In this document: positions 17,569-25,243 of the stretch, one piece after another | Layout: each line of letters starts with the position of its first letter | How positions within the stretch are numbered: the stretch's first letter is position 1 | The notes under the pieces: generated by a model | Seen by the model: only the letters and a program-made list of their open reading frames with translations | Databases searched by the model: none | What the model was told of the DNA's origin: nothing | Made by a program: the position numbers and the translations under genes | NCBI GenBank assembly: GCA_049591295.1 | Contig: JBAWEQ010000066.1 | Coordinates: 17,709-81,708, forward strand | DNA from: DTPS01 sp049591295 | GTDB lineage: Bacteria; Acidobacteriota; UBA4820; DSQY01 | Direction: 5' to 3' | Length of the DNA stretch: 64,000 nt

Positions 17569-18162
17569 TCAGCGGGCCAGGGCCCTGAGAGCGATACGAA
17601 TCCAGGCTTCAATCGGCCCTTCGGGGGTCTCCCGCTGGGCCCCGAGCAGAACCTCCCGCGCCTCCTGGGTTCGGTATCCCAAATTTACCAGCGCGAGCAG
17701 GGCGTCCGAAAGGTCGGCGGGAAGTCTCTCCACGGGCTCCTGCGGGGTGGCCTCGGAAGGCGGTCCCACGTTGAGCTTTTCGCGCAGTTCGAGGCAGATG
17801 CGTTCGGCCGTCTTCTTGCCTACGCGCGGAATGCCCCTGAAGCGGCTCGCGTCCCCGGAGCGAACGGCCTCCACCAATTCCCCGAGGGTGAGCCCCGAGA
17901 GGACGGCCAAGGCCGTCATGGGTCCAACACCCTGCACGCTCAGAAGCTGGCGGAAAACCTCCCGCTCGCCCTTGCTCAGAAAGCCGAAGAGCAGGATGGC
18001 GTCTGACCGGACCTCGGTGTGGATGAAGAGATCGACCTCATCTCCGGCCAGCCTGGTGAAGGTAGAAAGAGGAACGGCCACAGCGTAGCCGACGCCTCCC
18101 GCTTCAACAACAAGCCCCGACGGCTCCTTTTCGAGGAGCTTGCCCCTCAGGCGCGCGATCAT
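17569..18162 (-). CDS. ruvA: Holliday junction branch-migration protein RuvA
   Basis: 197 residues. RuvA tetramers bind Holliday junctions and load the RuvB motor. Domain I (OB fold) has MIARLRGKLLEKEP; domain II has helix-hairpin-helix motifs LLSVQGVGPMTAL (about residue 70) and IPRVGKKTAERI (about 110); domain III is the RuvB-binding three-helix part after a Pro/Glu linker. The ATG at 18162 overlaps the ruvC stop as ATGA, preferred over an ATG 24 nt upstream. ruvB is not in the window after ruvA, so it must lie elsewhere. Confidence 0.96.
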   Translation of the reverse strand: MIARLRGKLLEKEPSGLVVEAGGVGYAVAVPLSTFTRLAGDEVDLFIHTEVRSDAILLFGFLSKGEREVFRQLLSVQGVGPMTALAVLSGLTLGELVEAVRSGDASRFRGIPRVGKKTAERICLELREKLNVGPPSEATPQEPVERLPADLSDALLALVNLGYRTQEAREVLLGAQRETPEGPIEAWIRIALRALAR

Positions 18163-18656
18163 GGGAGAGCCGTCCTCCCGTCCCATCCCCGCCGGTTGAG
18201 GGCGCAGATTGCAAGAGCAAGGGCGTCGGCCGCATCGTGGGGCTGCGGCACGGAGGGCAAACCGAGGATGGCCCGGACCATGGTCTGCACCTGTTGCTTC
18301 TCGGCCCTCCCGTACCCCGTAACGGCCATCTTCACCTCCGCCGGTGAGTACTCGCGCACCTCCAATCCGGCCTGGAGGGCGGTCACCATCACCGCTCCGC
18401 GGACCTGCCCCAGCTTGAGGGCGCTCTGGGCGTTCTTGGAGACGAACACGCCCTCGATGGCCAGAAGCTCGGGGCCGTGCCTGGCGATGACCTCACGAAG
18501 GGCCTCATGGATCTTGCCGAGACGCTCGGGATGGGTGGCCGTGCTGGGGTTACGGATGGCACCGAACTCGAGCGCGCGGTAGGAGCTTCCCCTCGCCTCC
18601 ACGACCCCGAATCCCGTGCAGAGCGAGCCCGAGTCCACCCCCAGCACCACGGTCAC
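18159..18656 (-). CDS. ruvC: Crossover junction endodeoxyribonuclease RuvC
   Basis: 165 residues, normal for the family. RuvC cuts Holliday junctions symmetrically. Catalytic acidic residues are visible: Asp in VLGVDSGSLCTGFG (residue 7), Glu in LLAIEGVFVSKN (about 67), and the Asp pair in HDAADALALA (about 140). It is coupled to yebC upstream and ruvA downstream, each by an ATGA overlap, the frequent yebC-ruvC-ruvA order. Confidence 0.97.
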   Translation of the reverse strand: MTVVLGVDSGSLCTGFGVVEARGSSYRALEFGAIRNPSTATHPERLGKIHEALREVIARHGPELLAIEGVFVSKNAQSALKLGQVRGAVMVTALQAGLEVREYSPAEVKMAVTGYGRAEKQQVQTMVRAILGLPSVPQPHDAADALALAICALNRRGWDGRTALP

Positions 18657-19402
18657 TGGGTGAACGCCTCCAGGTCCTTCTCGTCGATGTCGAAATTGGC
18701 CCAGACGTGGGCCACGTCGTCGTTGTCCTCGAGCGCGTCGATGAGCTTGAGAAGCCCCTTCGCGTTCTCGCCCTTGAGGTCGACCGTAAGGGTGGGATTG
18801 TACACCGGCTCGACCCTCTGGATGGGAACCCCGGCCTTGGTGAGGGCGCCGGCCACCGCGTTCAACTCTTCAAAAGCGGTGACGACCGTGAATGACTCGC
18901 CGTCGTTCCGGACATCCTCGGCGCCAGCCTCGATAGCGGCCTCGAAGACCTTCTCCTCGGTCAGACCCTCGGAGGGGATGGTGATCTCCCCCTGCCGGAC
19001 GAAGAAGCGGGAAACCGCCCCGCTGACCCCCAGGTTGCCGCCGTACTTGCTGAACAGGTGCCGGATCTCGCCGGTGGTGCGGTTCCGGTTGTCGGAGGTA
19101 GCCTCGACCAGGATCGCCACGCCGGAGGGACCGTACCCTTCGTAGAGGACCTCTTCGATGGTTTCGCCGCCGAGTTCTCCGGTTCCCCTTTGAATGGCGC
19201 GCTTGATGTTGTCGTTGGGCATGTTGATCGCACGCGCTGCCTGGATGGCGCTCCGCAGGCGCGGGTTGCCGTCGGGGTCGCCGCCGCCGAGTCGGGCGGC
19301 GATGATGATCTCCTTGGCGGTCTTCGTGAACATGTGGCCGCGCCTGGCGTCCTGGGCGCCCTTGCGTGCCTTGATGTTGGCCCATTTGCTGTGACCGGAC
19401 AT
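18653..19402 (-). CDS. yebC: YebC/PmpR (TACO1) family protein
   Basis: 249 residues with the family start MSGHSKWANIKARKGAQD and the acidic EEVLYEGYGPSGVA region. Members were first called transcription regulators; later work on YebC and TACO1 links them to translation of difficult stretches on the ribosome. Start chosen at the ATG after GTGGAGGGTGGAGT. First gene of the yebC-ruvC-ruvA operon. Three domains of the family are complete. Confidence 0.95.
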   Translation of the reverse strand: MSGHSKWANIKARKGAQDARRGHMFTKTAKEIIIAARLGGGDPDGNPRLRSAIQAARAINMPNDNIKRAIQRGTGELGGETIEEVLYEGYGPSGVAILVEATSDNRNRTTGEIRHLFSKYGGNLGVSGAVSRFFVRQGEITIPSEGLTEEKVFEAAIEAGAEDVRNDGESFTVVTAFEELNAVAGALTKAGVPIQRVEPVYNPTLTVDLKGENAKGLLKLIDALEDNDDVAHVWANFDIDEKDLEAFTQ

Positions 19403-19567
19403 ACTCCACCCTCCACTGAAAACGGAAGAATAGCTTAACACAAGGCCCGGATCGCAGGAAGGGGCGTAACCCCGGTGATCCCGTGCGCCTTCAACGCTCA
19501 AGCCTCAAGCCAGGCACCCACCTTGGGGTATAACCCCTGTCCCGTGCTGCCGCCGGGCGCGCACCCC

Positions 19568-20752
19568 TCAGAGGTCCCGCCGGCCGGGCACCGGGAACGA
19601 AAGAGCGGCCTTCAGGCGAAAGAAGTCGGACTCCCTCGGGACGAGGCGGATCCGAGTGGTGAGGGTCTCGGGATCGATCAGGTCGGAGAAGGGGATGGCC
19701 TTGAGAGCGAAGTTGTCCTCGACGCTCACCATGTGGCCAAACCGCCCCTCGGCGCAGAGCCGGTACGCGCCGTATCCGAGCATGGAGCCCAGGACCACGT
19801 CGTAGGAGATGGGCCGCGCCGTGCGTGTTTCGTAGCCGATCTGCTTGGGCGTGATCTTCTTTTCACGGCCCGTCCGGTCCTTGTAAAGGGCCGAGGCCTT
19901 CTGGGCCAGGGTGCGGCACAGTTCCACGTGGCCGTAATAGGGGTTGCCGTGCTGGTCGATCTCCTTGGGCTTGAGCCGGTCCGGAAGCCGCTCGGCCAGG
20001 CCCTCGGCGATGCAGATGACTCCTGAGGTCCTTCCCTCCTTCTCCCGGGCCGTGAGCAGGCCGCATAGCCGGTCGGCTAGGACATCCGGATCCACGTCGC
20101 CCTGGATGTCCTCCGCCGCGATGATGTCGCACGCCTCGCCTGCTACGCCCGCGGCGTAGGTGATCCAGCCCGCCTTCCTTCCCATCAATTCCACCAGGAA
20201 GTAGGCGTTGGTTGAATCCGCGTCCGACTTCAGATTAAGCAGGGACTTTTGGGCCGTGTCCACGGCCGTCCAGTAGCCGAAGGTCCAGGGGATCCCGAAG
20301 TAATCGTTGTCGATGGTCTTGGGCACGTGGACGACTGGTAAGCCTAGCAAATGCAGGTAATTGGCCGTCTTAAGCGTGTCGTCTCCGCCCATGGTCACCA
20401 ATCCGTGTACCCCGATGGCCTTGAGCGAGGCCATGACCGCGCTCAGCTTCTCGGTCTTCTTGGGGTCCCGCAGGTCCTGGGTGCCGTGGATGCCTTTGCC
20501 GGGATTGGCCCTGGAGGTCCGAATGTGGATGCCCGGCTGGTTTCGGATGGCCGAGATCTTCGTGTCCAGCAGCAGGTAGTCCCTTCCCTCCGCGAGCGGC
20601 TCGGCGCCTTGAAGCCGGGAGAATCCGTCCAGAAGCCCCGCGACTTCGACCCCGTTGTCCAGGAACGCCAGGGCAGCGGCCGAGATCACCGCATTGGCCG
20701 CAGGCGCCGGACCTCCCGAGAAAACCAGACCCACTCTCGATAGACTCTCCAT
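19568..20752 (-). CDS. pfp: 6-phosphofructokinase, pyrophosphate-type
   Basis: 394 residues of the PFK-A fold. The nucleotide-site motif is MGGDDTLKTA (about residue 118); Asp in place of the Gly of ATP enzymes (GGDGS) is the known mark of PPi as phosphoryl donor. The catalytic loop is PKTIDNDY (about 144), and MGRKAGW follows at about 190. It phosphorylates fructose 6-phosphate reversibly, saving ATP in glycolysis, common in anaerobes. The gene is monocistronic with its own promoter (20833-20862). Donor choice is inference from the GGDD motif. Confidence 0.88.
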   Translation of the reverse strand: MESLSRVGLVFSGGPAPAANAVISAAALAFLDNGVEVAGLLDGFSRLQGAEPLAEGRDYLLLDTKISAIRNQPGIHIRTSRANPGKGIHGTQDLRDPKKTEKLSAVMASLKAIGVHGLVTMGGDDTLKTANYLHLLGLPVVHVPKTIDNDYFGIPWTFGYWTAVDTAQKSLLNLKSDADSTNAYFLVELMGRKAGWITYAAGVAGEACDIIAAEDIQGDVDPDVLADRLCGLLTAREKEGRTSGVICIAEGLAERLPDRLKPKEIDQHGNPYYGHVELCRTLAQKASALYKDRTGREKKITPKQIGYETRTARPISYDVVLGSMLGYGAYRLCAEGRFGHMVSVEDNFALKAIPFSDLIDPETLTTRIRLVPRESDFFRLKAALSFPVPGRRDL

Positions 20753-20832
20753 GGTGCGCCCCTTATTGCTTTCAGACGAGAACTCTTTCAGGCCTTGGTG
20801 GCCGACCAGGCAAGCGATGACCTTCGATCAGG

Positions 20833-20862
20833 AGTATATCGCCCCCGCAGGGGCCAGGCCAA
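20833..20862 (-). promoter_or_regulatory. Promoter candidate for the phosphofructokinase gene
   Basis: On the minus strand: TTGGCC (20862-20857), 18-nt spacer, TATACT (20838-20833). It lies about 80 nt before the start codon. The -10 box is good, the -35 box only fair. Confidence 0.5.
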
Positions 20863-21003
20863 CCGACCTCGCGGCGGCCAGGGCGGATGAAGAAGCCGGG
20901 GGGCGGCACGCCCAAGGGGAGATGGCGCCGCTTCGCGCTCATCCGCGGATACGCAGAAATGGCTTAAGATGAATATTGAGAGGTCGGCGGCGGGTGGTGG
21001 AAG

Positions 21004-21594
21004 ATGGAAGAGTTTCTACGGCATTACGGACTCTGGGCGCTCTACCTGGGGATGTGGATCGAGGGCGAGACCGTTCTCGTGCTGACGGGCTTCCTCATCC
21101 ACCAGGACCTTATGGAATCCTGGCTCGCATACCCCGTGGCCCTGCTCGGGGCACTCTCGGTGGACAGCCTCGTCTTTGGCGCTGGACGATGGTCGCACGG
21201 CTCGCGATTCGTGCAAGGCCTGATCGGGCACCGCGGAGCCGCGGTGAAGGAGATGCGGTTGGGCTGGCCGGCCTTCTTCGGCGTGCGCTTCCTCTACGGC
21301 ACCCGGACTCCCTACATCTTCTATGCCGGCACGCGCAGGCTTTCGTGGTCCAATTTCTTCGTGAAAGATGTGGCTGCGGCCGCCTTCTGGGCGTTGGTCT
21401 GGCTGTCGTGCGGCCACCTCCTTGGGCGCCTCCTGGTCCTGGCGAGGGGGGAGATGGAGCGCCACGAGCGCCTCCTGGTGGCGGCGGGAATCGTCATAGC
21501 GGGGAGCGTGCTCTGTGGGTTTGTAGGTTGGCGCGCGCTCAGGCGTAAGAAGAGGGCAGCAGCTTCCGATGGCGGGGGTGAAGGCCAACCTTGA
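21004..21594 (+). CDS. DedA-family membrane protein
   Basis: 196 residues with about four to five hydrophobic segments. Features of the DedA/VTT family are visible: the N-terminal E-x-x-x-P-like turn replaced by WIEGETVLVLTGFL, the central GRWSHG region and FFGVRFLYGTRTPYIFYAGT with a conserved Arg pair, then SWSNFFVKDVAAAAFWAL. DedA proteins act as lipid scramblases/transporters (undecaprenyl phosphate or phosphatidylethanolamine recycling). The stop TGA lies inside the -35 box of the tmRNA promoter. It starts 43 nt after a possible -10 TAAGAT. Confidence 0.85.
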   Translation: MEEFLRHYGLWALYLGMWIEGETVLVLTGFLIHQDLMESWLAYPVALLGALSVDSLVFGAGRWSHGSRFVQGLIGHRGAAVKEMRLGWPAFFGVRFLYGTRTPYIFYAGTRRLSWSNFFVKDVAAAAFWALVWLSCGHLLGRLLVLARGEMERHERLLVAAGIVIAGSVLCGFVGWRALRRKKRAAASDGGGEGQP

Positions 21595-21619
21595 CGAGCA
21601 CCCAACGGGGCCCTACATT
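21591..21619 (+). promoter_or_regulatory. tmRNA promoter
   Basis: TTGACG at 21591-21596, 17-nt spacer, TACATT at 21614-21619. The mature tmRNA 5' end is 16 nt after the -10 box. The -35 box overlaps the dedA stop codon. Confidence 0.75.
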
Positions 21620-21634
21620 AGGTGGGCACAACGT

Positions 21635-21979
21635 GGGGGCGAAACGGTCTCGACGGGGATGTGCGGGAGGTGGTCGCGCGCCGAGTTCCGGGCTCTCGTA
21701 AAACGACCGGAAACCCACAACTGCCAACAATAACTTGGCTCTGGCGGCGTAAGCCGTCACGTCCTTGATGGGAGGGCCCGCGGCCTTTCAAGGACGACGC
21801 TAGCGGGATGCTCCGGCGCGGCTCGCCCCGGCCGCGTCGGCTAAGATGCAGAGGGCTAGCGACCCGACGAATTGCCGGCTCCATTGGCGGGAAGCGAAAC
21901 CCTGGGAACCGGCTACGCGCGTAGAAGCTGCCTTGGCCGGCATTTCCGGACGCGGGTTCGACTCCCGCCGCCTCCACCA
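21635..21979 (+). ncRNA. ssrA: tmRNA (SsrA)
   Basis: 345 nt. The 5' end GGGGGCGAAACGGTCTCGAC and the 3' end with T-arm GGGTTCGACTCCC and encoded CCA are diagnostic; the 7-nt ends (21635-21641 and 21969-21975) pair as the acceptor stem with one G-U pair. The tag frame starts with GCC at 21723 and reads A-N-N-N-L-A-L-A-A before TAA at 21750-21752. It frees stalled ribosomes together with SmpB (gene not in window). A promoter lies upstream, and a purine-rich tract and terminator hairpin downstream. Confidence 0.97.
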
Positions 21980-22022
21980 AAGAGATCGAGACAGGGAAAC
22001 AGGGAAACAGAGAGACAGGGAA
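21980..22022 (+). repeat. Purine-rich 3' flank of tmRNA, similar to the flanks of both tRNA arrays
   Basis: Almost pure A/G tract with repeated units such as GACAGGGAAACAG. Very similar tracts follow the tRNA-Lys array (40671-40719) and the tRNA-Gly element (47416-47461). It sits between the CCA end and a terminator hairpin, so it is probably a transcribed trailer removed during 3' processing. Confidence 0.6.
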
Positions 22023-22044
22023 AAGGCCGCCGGGAGGCGGCCTT
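22023..22044 (+). terminator. Terminator hairpin of tmRNA
   Basis: GGCCGCC (22025-22031), loop GGGA, GGCGGCC (22036-22042), extended by AA/TT. The U-run is short (TT). The same hairpin design closes the tRNA-Gly locus. Confidence 0.65.
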
Positions 22045-22102
22045 GGTGGTAGATGGGGAAGGCGGGAGGCGAAGGGCGGGGGGTTGCATCGAGAGATGGG
22101 TG

Positions 22103-22130
22103 GTGTTACTAATTTGGATAGTCGTAACAC
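22103..22130. promoter_or_regulatory. NikR operator (28-bp dyad)
   Basis: Perfect inverted repeat GTGTTAC (22103-22109), 14-nt spacer, GTAACAC (22124-22130), total 28 bp, the same total length as the E. coli NikR site (6-16-6). It ends 9 nt before the nikR start codon, so nickel-loaded NikR should block the nik operon, including its own gene. A weak promoter candidate (TTGCAT at 22084, -10 near 22107) would be covered by it. The sequence fits, from memory, the dyad described for deltaproteobacterial NikR regulons. Confidence 0.75.
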
Positions 22131-22139
22131 GGAGGGGAG

Positions 22140-22559
22140 ATGCCGAGCACGGAACGATTCGGGGTATCGATGGAAGAGGCCCTTCTGCGCCGCTTTGACG
22201 CCCTTGTTGCGGCCAGGGGCTACGCGTCGCGGTCCGAAGCGCTTCGAGATCTGGTGCGCGCGGAGCTGGTCAAGGAGGAGTGGGCCGATCCGAAGGCCGA
22301 CGTCGTCGCCACGATCAGTCTGGTGTACACGCACCATGAGCACCACCTGGGGGACGCCCTCACGGACCTCCAGCATGAACACCACAAGAGCATCGTGAGC
22401 ACCACGCACGTGCACCTGGACGCGCACAACTGCCTGGAGGTGATCATCGCTCGAGGGCGCAGCGCCGAGGTGAAGGCCATCGCCGACGGCCTCCTCAGCA
22501 CGAGGGGCGTGCGCCACGGCGGAATCGTGGCTACGACGACGGGCACGGGAATCCGATAG
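22140..22559 (+). CDS. nikR: Nickel-responsive regulator NikR
   Basis: 139 residues. The N-terminal ribbon-helix-helix DNA-binding part is RFGVSMEEALLRRFDALVAARGY; the C-terminal ACT-like nickel domain has YTHHEHHLGDAL and THVHLDAHNCLEVI, giving the His-x-His and Cys ligands of the high-affinity square-planar nickel site. The start ATG follows GGAGGGGAG. The operator dyad just upstream supports autoregulation, and the nickel transporter genes follow in the same direction. Confidence is high because protein, site and neighbours agree. Confidence 0.95.
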   Translation: MPSTERFGVSMEEALLRRFDALVAARGYASRSEALRDLVRAELVKEEWADPKADVVATISLVYTHHEHHLGDALTDLQHEHHKSIVSTTHVHLDAHNCLEVIIARGRSAEVKAIADGLLSTRGVRHGGIVATTTGTGIR

Positions 22560-22588
22560 CTCTTCATCGGGCGGAGCGGGGGGAACAA

Positions 22589-23275
22589 ATGAGGCGGGAG
22601 AAGGAGCGACGGAGTAGCCTCTTCAATCTTCTGTCTGCCGTCCTGTTCCTTCTGGCCCTCTCGGGGCCTGATGCGCAGGCCTGCTACAGCGGGCTCATCA
22701 TCATTCCGACGGCAGACGTGACGGGGCCCCTCGCCTGGGCGCTGGACATCCAGTGGCAGGGCTATTCGACGGCGTTCAGGACCGACCAGCTGATCGTCAA
22801 CACCGAGTGGGGCATCGGAGACCGCTTCGAGATGGGGCTGGACGTTGATGCCACTGACGGTTCCGTGGACCATCGGGCTCTCTTCAACGCCAAATACGTC
22901 CTCCTGCGGAGCGATCCTCAGCACCTGGCCGTGGCTGTGGGGCTGCAAAACATGAACCAGTCTTTCGACTCCTATCCCTACGTGGTCGCCACCAAGGACT
23001 GGGGCATCCTGAGGACCCACGCCGGCATCCAGCATGAGGAGGGCAACCGGAACCGCTGGTTTGTGGGGGTGGACCGCACCGTGGGCGAGCACTGGCAGCT
23101 CATGGCCGATCACACCGCGGGGAGTGAGAGCTACTCCTCGGCCGGGATCGGCTGGTGCGGAGCCTCATGGCAGGTCATGGTGGGCGGGCAGTGGCCCAAC
23201 GCCGGGGGCTCGTCCATCGTCGTAGTGCACGTGGTTCTGACGGGAAGCTTCAAAACCAAAGCACGGGGGACGTGA
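22589..23275 (+). CDS. Secreted beta-strand-rich protein in the nickel operon (outer-membrane barrel-like)
   Basis: 228 residues with a signal peptide (about residues 1-31, cleavage after AQA) and a body of alternating polar/hydrophobic strands with many Trp, Tyr and Gly, such as FEMGLDVDATDGSVDH and GIGWCGASWQVMVGGQW, as in small outer-membrane barrels. It lies between nikR and nikMN, 29 nt and 10 nt away, so it is almost certainly part of the nickel regulon. A role in nickel passage across the outer membrane, or as a surface nickel-linked protein, is inference. No known family was recognised. Confidence 0.75.
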   Translation: MRREKERRSSLFNLLSAVLFLLALSGPDAQACYSGLIIIPTADVTGPLAWALDIQWQGYSTAFRTDQLIVNTEWGIGDRFEMGLDVDATDGSVDHRALFNAKYVLLRSDPQHLAVAVGLQNMNQSFDSYPYVVATKDWGILRTHAGIQHEEGNRNRWFVGVDRTVGEHWQLMADHTAGSESYSSAGIGWCGASWQVMVGGQWPNAGGSSIVVVHVVLTGSFKTKARGT

Positions 23276-23285
23276 GGAAGAGGCG

Positions 23286-24320
23286 ATGCACATTCCCGAC
23301 GGGTACCTCGGTCCCCAAACTTATGGCGCCGCCTACGTCGTGATGGTCCCCATTTGGACCTGGGCCTCACGGCGAGTCAGCCGCACGCTCAGGCTGCGTC
23401 AGGTCCCCGTCCTCGCGATGGGGGCGGCATTCTGCTTCCTCGTCATGATGTTCAACGTGCCGATTCCGGGGGGGACCACGGGACATGCCGTCGGAGCCGT
23501 TCTGGTGGCCATCCTTCTCGGGCCCTGGGCGGCCGTCCTGGCTGTTTCGCTGGTGTTGCTGGTGCAGGCCCTCCTTTTCGGCGACGGCGGAATCACTTCA
23601 TACGCGGCCAATTGCTTGAACATGGCGGTGATTATGCCCTTTGTGGGTTGGGGGGTATTCCGCCTCGCGGGATCGGGCGCGCCACAGGGGTCCCGGAGGC
23701 GCTGGCTGGCGGCCGCGGCCGGAGGCTACGTAGGACTCAATGCCGCCGCCCTATCGGCTTCGTTGATGTTTGGCTTGCAGCCCCTGCTGGCCCATGACGC
23801 GGCGGGGCGGCCACTCTACGCACCTTTCGGGCTGCGAATCGCCGTCCCCGTCATGATGGCGGAGCACCTCCTTCTTTTCGGCGTTGTTGAGGCTGTGGTG
23901 ACGGGCATGGCGCTGGCCTTTCTGGATCGAACCGAGCCGCTCCTCGTGACCGCTCCCGCGGGGGAATCGGCCCCGGGGCCGCGAGGTCGGAGGCGTCTCT
24001 GGATCGGGCTTAGCGCATTGATCCTCCTGACTCCGCTGGGCCTGCTGCTGCCTTGGATGACAGGGGCGGGGAGCGCCTGGGGAGAGTGGGGAGGAGAGGA
24101 GCTCAGGGCCATGCTCGGGCATGTGCCCGCGGGACTGGCCCGGCTCTCGGGCCTCTGGCGGGCTCCTGTGCCGGATTATGCCCCGCCGGGCGCCGAGGGC
24201 AGCTCCATGTCCGTACATCTCTTCTGGTACCTCCTCTCCGCGCTCGCCGGATCAGCTCTCGTGGTCGGTGCCGTGTTTGCAGCGAGGCGCTGGCTTGCCG
24301 CCAGGGGGGAGGCCGGATGA
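23286..24320 (+). CDS. nikMN: NikM-NikN fusion, substrate-specific part of ECF nickel transporter
   Basis: 344 residues. The first residues MHIPDGYLG carry the N-terminal Met-His-Ile-Pro-Asp-Gly loop in which the NikM/CbiM amino group and His-2 bind the metal; about six helices follow (residues 15-225) with GGTTGHAVGAVL. After a linker the C-terminal part (about residues 230-340) has HVPAGLARL, APVPDYAPPG and two helices, a PDGLE/NikN-type domain. Nickel rather than cobalt is inferred from nikR and its operator upstream. The stop overlaps nikQ as ATGA. Confidence 0.9.
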   Translation: MHIPDGYLGPQTYGAAYVVMVPIWTWASRRVSRTLRLRQVPVLAMGAAFCFLVMMFNVPIPGGTTGHAVGAVLVAILLGPWAAVLAVSLVLLVQALLFGDGGITSYAANCLNMAVIMPFVGWGVFRLAGSGAPQGSRRRWLAAAAGGYVGLNAAALSASLMFGLQPLLAHDAAGRPLYAPFGLRIAVPVMMAEHLLLFGVVEAVVTGMALAFLDRTEPLLVTAPAGESAPGPRGRRRLWIGLSALILLTPLGLLLPWMTGAGSAWGEWGGEELRAMLGHVPAGLARLSGLWRAPVPDYAPPGAEGSSMSVHLFWYLLSALAGSALVVGAVFAARRWLAARGEAG

Positions 24321-25234
24321 CCCTTCCCGATTGGTTTCTGGCCTCTCAGCGGACCTCTGCTCGAATGGACCCAGCGGAGATCGGCGCGGGTCGCCACCCC
24401 CGTGTCCGCTGGCTCCGCCGGGCCCTCGCCTCCCTGTCGAGGTCGTGGACCCTGCTGTTGGATGAGAGGGGCCTGGCGGCACAACCTGGATTGCTGCAGG
24501 CCATCGACCCTCGGGCCAAGGTGTTGGGCCTAGGTGCAGTGATCCTCTCCGTCAGCATCGCCCCGACGGTGTGGGCACCCCTGCTGGCCTGCTCGCTAGC
24601 CGGGGCCCTGGCGATTCTCTCCCGGGTGCCGCCGTCACGATTGGCGCCTGCGTTGATGGCCGCCCTGTTTGCTGGCCTTATCGTCTTGCCGGTAACACTC
24701 AATCTCTTCGCCCCCGGGGAGCCGCTCCTGGCGCTGTGGCCTCCCGGGGCCGCGGGCGCCCACGATCCGGCCGTCGCTCTCACGAGGGAAGGCGTTTTCC
24801 TGGCGCTCCGCTTCATCCTGAGGGTGGCCGCGTGCGCCACGTTGGCGCTGCTATTGGCGGCCACCAGCGGTACCGCGCGCCTCTTCCGCGGCCTCCGCGC
24901 GCTGTGGGTGCCCCGCCTGGCGGTGATGACCCTCGACCTCATGGTTCGCTATCTGGAGATCCTCCTGCGGGCTGCCTCCGAACTCCACCTGGCCCGCATC
25001 AGCCGCACGGTCGGAGATGTCGGCTCACGGGCCGACCGGCGGTGGGTGTCCACGAGCGTGGGAGCCCTCTACCGTCGGACCCGGATCATGGCTGAGCAGA
25101 CCTACATGGGGATGATCGCGCGCGGCTATGCGGGCGAGCCCACCGTCGAGCGGGAGGGGCGAATGAAGCCTGGGGACTGGCTGTTCATGGCGGCAATGTG
25201 GGCATCGGCCCTCGCCATTCAGCTGCCGAGATAG
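24317..25234 (+). CDS. nikQ: ECF transporter transmembrane component (NikQ/CbiQ)
   Basis: 305 residues. CbiQ-like T component that couples the metal-binding protein to the ATPase. It has an N-terminal cytoplasmic lead, DPRAKVLGLGAVI as the family start, about five helices, and the two coupling motifs near the end seen as ARISRTVGD and MIARGYAGEPTV (the A-R-G type box that docks on the ATPase). The start ATG overlaps the nikMN stop (ATGA), preferred to longer upstream starts. It is followed 9 nt later by nikO. Confidence 0.9.
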   Translation: MTLPDWFLASQRTSARMDPAEIGAGRHPRVRWLRRALASLSRSWTLLLDERGLAAQPGLLQAIDPRAKVLGLGAVILSVSIAPTVWAPLLACSLAGALAILSRVPPSRLAPALMAALFAGLIVLPVTLNLFAPGEPLLALWPPGAAGAHDPAVALTREGVFLALRFILRVAACATLALLLAATSGTARLFRGLRALWVPRLAVMTLDLMVRYLEILLRAASELHLARISRTVGDVGSRADRRWVSTSVGALYRRTRIMAEQTYMGMIARGYAGEPTVEREGRMKPGDWLFMAAMWASALAIQLPR

Positions 25235-25243
25235 GGAGGAACC

